Shown piece by piece: positions 61,287 to 64,000 of a DNA stretch of 64,000 nucleotides; the first letter of the stretch is position 1, and every line of letters begins with the position of its first letter. The notes under the pieces are model-generated. The model did no database searches, had not been told where the DNA came from, and was given only the letters and a program-made list of their open reading frames with translations. A program made the translations under genes and the position numbers. Location of the stretch: positions 248,001 to 312,000 of the forward strand of contig DATATI010000083.1 of the NCBI GenBank assembly GCA_036268875.1, given 5' to 3'. Source of the DNA: Polyangia bacterium. GTDB taxonomy: Bacteria > Myxococcota_A > Polyangia > Fen-1088.

Positions 61287-63095
61287 ATGACCGCGCCCAT
61301 GCAGTCAGATGAGCAGGCGCTGGATCCGGCAGCGCACCACGTGGACAAATATCGGCCCATCGCGCGCATCGGTCGAGGCGGCATGGCCGAAGTGTTACTG
61401 GCGGTGCTCGCAGGTCCCGCGCAAGTGCGCAAGCTGCTGGTGCTCAAGCGTCCGCTGTCGATCCTTTCGCGCGACGCCGACTTCAACACGCGCTTTCTCG
61501 CCGAGGCGCGCATCGCCTCGCGCCTCAACCACCCGAACGTCATCTCGACGTTCGAGGTCGGGCAAGCCGACGAAGGTCCCTTCATCGTGATGGAATATTT
61601 GGACGGCCAACCCTTAAGTAAAATCTACAAGCGCCTGGGCGCGCTGCAGATGCCACTGTCCTATCGCCTGCACGTGCTGCGTAACCTGCTGGCCGGTCTC
61701 GACTACGTGCACACGCTGGCGGATTTCGACGGACGCGGTCTGCGCCTGGTTCATCGCGACGTCAGTCCGCAGAACGTCTTCATCTGTTACGACGGGCGCG
61801 TCTCCCTGGTGGACTTCGGAATCGCCAAGGCCGAGGGCCTGGGCCGCAACTCGCGCCCGGGAATCATCGAAGGAAAGATCGCCTATATGGCGCCGGAACA
61901 ACTGTCCGGCCGCCCCGCCGATCACCGCGTCGATCTGTTCGCCTTCGGCGTGATCTTGTGGGAGACACTGAGCGGCCAGCGCATCACTATGGGCGCCGGC
62001 GAGGATGACATCGTTCGCCGCCGCATGCGCGGCGAGATCCCCGACATCCGCGAGTACGCCCCCGAGACACCGCAGGCGTTGCTCGATCTTTGCCAGCGCA
62101 CGCTGACTTTGCTACCGGAGGATCGCATCCCCTCTGCCGCGGCGATCATGGAGGCGCTGGATCTGTTCATCGATCGCATGGGGGCCCGGATCAACGATCG
62201 CGAGGTCGGCCAGTACATCGGCAACGCCTTCTCTGCCGAGCGCGACGCCCGACGCCGCTTGATCGAATCACAGATGGCGGTGGTCGAACAAGGGATGCCG
62301 CCGACGCACCTGCCGGATCTGTCGCGCGATCTGTCACCGGGTGCCGGCAGCGAATCGTCGCCCATCCGCTTCGCCATCCCGGAAGAGGAATACGATCCGG
62401 TCATCTCGCATCCGACGGAGACCACTCGGGCCACGGTGGCGCTGTCGCTGGACGGCTTGCCGTCGGTACCGACGCTGATCCCCACCGACGATCCGGTGCT
62501 GCCGCCGCGAAAAAAATCGCCCTGGCTGGCGCTCGGGGTGGCCACGCTGGTTGCCGCGACGGTGGTGGCCCTGATAGTGACGTCGACGCGACCCGCGGCC
62601 CGCTCGGCGCCCCGATCCGCCGTGGCGGCGCCCCATCCCCAGCCGGCGGGGAAGGCAATCCCGGCAGGGGCGCACGAAGCGGCGACCGTGCGGATGACAG
62701 GCGCCGGTGGGTCGCAAAGCATCACCATTGGTCTGCGACAACTGACGGCGCCGACGCCCGCAGTCGCGCCTGCGCCCGCGCCGAAACCCGCGCCGGCGGC
62801 GGTCCTCCCGGCGACGGCTCCGCCGGTGGCGGTCAGGGTCTCGCCGCCGGCCACCGTGCATGCGCCCACCGCCGTTCGCCCGGCGCCTTCCCTGTGGCGA
62901 GCGGCGCCCGCCAGCGAGCCATCATCCGGCCGGCACGCCTCATCGTCGTCATCGTCACCAAGCGGCAGCAACACCCGATCGGCCAGCAAGCGCGGGAGCC
63001 GCAATGGCGGCGAGTACGGCGAATCGATCAGCCGCGGTGGCCGGCTCTCAAACTCCAAACCGACCATTGACGCGGACAACCCTTACGCGCATTGA
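61287..63095 (+). CDS. Transmembrane Ser/Thr protein kinase
   Basis: 602 residues. Cytoplasmic Hanks-type kinase domain (about 18-285): glycine loop IARIGRGGMAEVLLAV, ATP lysine in LLVLKRPLS, HRDVSPQNVF near residue 155, VDFGIAKAEG near 176, YMAPEQLSG. A polar stretch, one membrane helix (about 410-430, ALGVATLVAATVVALIVTS) and an Ala/Pro- then Ser-rich extracytoplasmic tail follow. The HRDVSPQN catalytic loop is of the type common in myxobacteria. No PASTA or other sensor domain is seen. ATG chosen over a TTG at 61260. 14 bp upstream of the TPR-PEGA gene. Confidence 0.92.
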   Translation: MTAPMQSDEQALDPAAHHVDKYRPIARIGRGGMAEVLLAVLAGPAQVRKLLVLKRPLSILSRDADFNTRFLAEARIASRLNHPNVISTFEVGQADEGPFIVMEYLDGQPLSKIYKRLGALQMPLSYRLHVLRNLLAGLDYVHTLADFDGRGLRLVHRDVSPQNVFICYDGRVSLVDFGIAKAEGLGRNSRPGIIEGKIAYMAPEQLSGRPADHRVDLFAFGVILWETLSGQRITMGAGEDDIVRRRMRGEIPDIREYAPETPQALLDLCQRTLTLLPEDRIPSAAAIMEALDLFIDRMGARINDREVGQYIGNAFSAERDARRRLIESQMAVVEQGMPPTHLPDLSRDLSPGAGSESSPIRFAIPEEEYDPVISHPTETTRATVALSLDGLPSVPTLIPTDDPVLPPRKKSPWLALGVATLVAATVVALIVTSTRPAARSAPRSAVAAPHPQPAGKAIPAGAHEAATVRMTGAGGSQSITIGLRQLTAPTPAVAPAPAPKPAPAAVLPATAPPVAVRVSPPATVHAPTAVRPAPSLWRAAPASEPSSGRHASSSSSSPSGSNTRSASKRGSRNGGEYGESISRGGRLSNSKPTIDADNPYAH

Positions 63096-63109
63096 TCGTC
63101 TCGACATCG

Positions 63110-64000
63110 ATGGCATCCTCTTCACGCACCCGCACGGTTTTGGTTTCGGTCATCTGCCTGTCGTCGGCCGCGCTGATCGGCGTCCGCCCCGCTGCCGGCG
63201 CCGATCGTAAAAGCGAAGCGCGTGTTCACTTTGATCAGGGCGTGCAGCTTTTCCGCGACGGCGACTTTCAGGCGGCGGCCATCGAATTTCGCCGCGCCTA
63301 CGACACCGAGCCGAACTTTCGCGTGCTTTACAACGTCGGCCAAGCCTGCACGGAGGCCAAGGACTATGCCTGCGCGCTGAACTCTTTCTCCGGTTATCTG
63401 GACCAGGGCGGCGTCGAGGTGCCCGCGGCACGCCGCACCCAGCTTGAGCAGCAGATGGAGAAGCTGCGCGTGCGTACCGGTCGACTGTCGGTGAAGAGCA
63501 ACGTCGACGGCGCCGCGGTATTGATCGATGATGTGGCGGTGGGCCGCACCCCGCTTTTGCAAGCGCTGCTGGTCAGCGCCGGCCGGCGCAAGGTGGCGGT
63601 GGTCAGCCCGTCGGGCGTGCAGCAGATCCGCACCGTCGAAGTGGCCGGCGGCGACGAGACCACCGTCGAGCTGTCTTTCCAGGTGGCGGAGTATCACGCC
63701 GATTCACGGCTGGGACCGACCGACGTGGCCCGCGACGCCCCGCTGGAACCGGACAGCGTGGTCGCCGCGCACCCCATCGAAAGCCGGGCCGCGCGCATCG
63801 CCCTGCCCGCCATCGTCACCGGCGTGCTGGCGGGCGCCGCCGTCTTTTCAGGGATCGAGGCGCTGCGTTCGAAGAATGACTTCGACACCGCCGTCGCCAC
63901 CTTGCCGGGCGATCGCGACACCATCGAAAACGATCGCCGCCGCACCCGCGCCTGGGCGCTGTCCACCGATCTGCTGACCGGCGCCGCCATCGTCGCCGCG
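63110..64000 (+). CDS. TPR-PEGA membrane protein (partial, cut by window end)
   Basis: Open from an ATG 14 bp after the kinase stop to the last base of the window (297 codons read, no stop). A signal peptide (VLVSVICLSSAALIGVRPAA, cleavage near AAGA) is followed by TPR-like helices (VHFDQGVQLFRDGDFQAAAI, YNVGQACTEAKDYACAL), a PEGA domain (about 123-185; VKSNVDGAAVLIDDVAVGRT) and a membrane helix (about 228-248). This is the usual layout of proteins encoded beside myxobacterial Ser/Thr kinases. Full length and C-terminus unknown. Confidence 0.85.
   Translation, partial: MASSSRTRTVLVSVICLSSAALIGVRPAAGADRKSEARVHFDQGVQLFRDGDFQAAAIEFRRAYDTEPNFRVLYNVGQACTEAKDYACALNSFSGYLDQGGVEVPAARRTQLEQQMEKLRVRTGRLSVKSNVDGAAVLIDDVAVGRTPLLQALLVSAGRRKVAVVSPSGVQQIRTVEVAGGDETTVELSFQVAEYHADSRLGPTDVARDAPLEPDSVVAAHPIESRAARIALPAIVTGVLAGAAVFSGIEALRSKNDFDTAVATLPGDRDTIENDRRRTRAWALSTDLLTGAAIVAA

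Overview
The window reads as chromosome of a very GC-rich Gram-negative bacterium of the Myxococcota type (Polyangia/Sorangium-like is my best guess). This is inference from gene content: two Hanks-type Ser/Thr kinases, PilZ and PEGA proteins, an AgmX/PglI-domain lipoprotein, a bactofilin, an Lnt, a split F1 ATP synthase operon with b and b' subunits, and Gly-Ser-rich surface lipoproteins. No rRNA, insertion sequence or phage gene was seen.

Left part (1-33.6 kb), mostly minus strand, looks like core chromosome. It holds rnc and a cysteine desulfurase-MnmA fusion. A tightly overlapped envelope group follows: HEAT protein, PQQ-propeller lipoprotein, thioredoxin-like ferredoxin and AgmX-like lipoprotein. 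Next is a DUF2520/NadD/NamZ operon and a sensor-like membrane protein preceded by a CRISPR-like pair of 37-bp repeats. A small plus-strand island (PilZ protein, membrane protein, zinc-ribbon protein) comes next. It is followed by an RpoH-like sigma factor, lnt, a THUMP RNA methyltransferase, atpF'FHAGDC (no a or c subunit genes), a lipoprotein, a bactofilin, a biotin carboxylase and gamma-glutamyltransferase. A plus-strand PilZ-TM-PEGA protein and a lipoprotein amidohydrolase close this part.

A tRNA-Asn(GTT) gene with a near-consensus promoter (33.6-33.7 kb) marks the edge of a large exopolysaccharide locus (33.8-58.5 kb). The locus encodes a complete-looking Wzx/Wzy pathway: priming glycosylphosphotransferase, six recognisable glycosyltransferases, flippase, Wzy-like polymerase, a Wzz/Wzc-like co-polymerase, a short periplasmic OPX protein and a separate outer-membrane beta-barrel. 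It also has decoration enzymes (MBOAT + AlgJ/AlgX-like O-acetylation pair, three left-handed beta-helix acyltransferases, a methyltransferase) and a secreted glycoside hydrolase. The most unusual element is control: the co-polymerase carries an N-terminal FHA (phosphothreonine-binding) domain, has no tyrosine-kinase domain, and is encoded directly downstream of a Ser/Thr kinase with HCD instead of HRD. I propose a kinase-FHA-Wzz phospho-switch on polysaccharide assembly.

Right end (58.6-64 kb): a GSGG-repeat lipoprotein with a discoidin-like C-terminus, two other lipoproteins, a transmembrane Ser/Thr kinase, and a TPR-PEGA membrane protein that runs off the window. Start codons were chosen from ribosome sites, signal peptides and overlaps; where this was unclear it is said in the entry.
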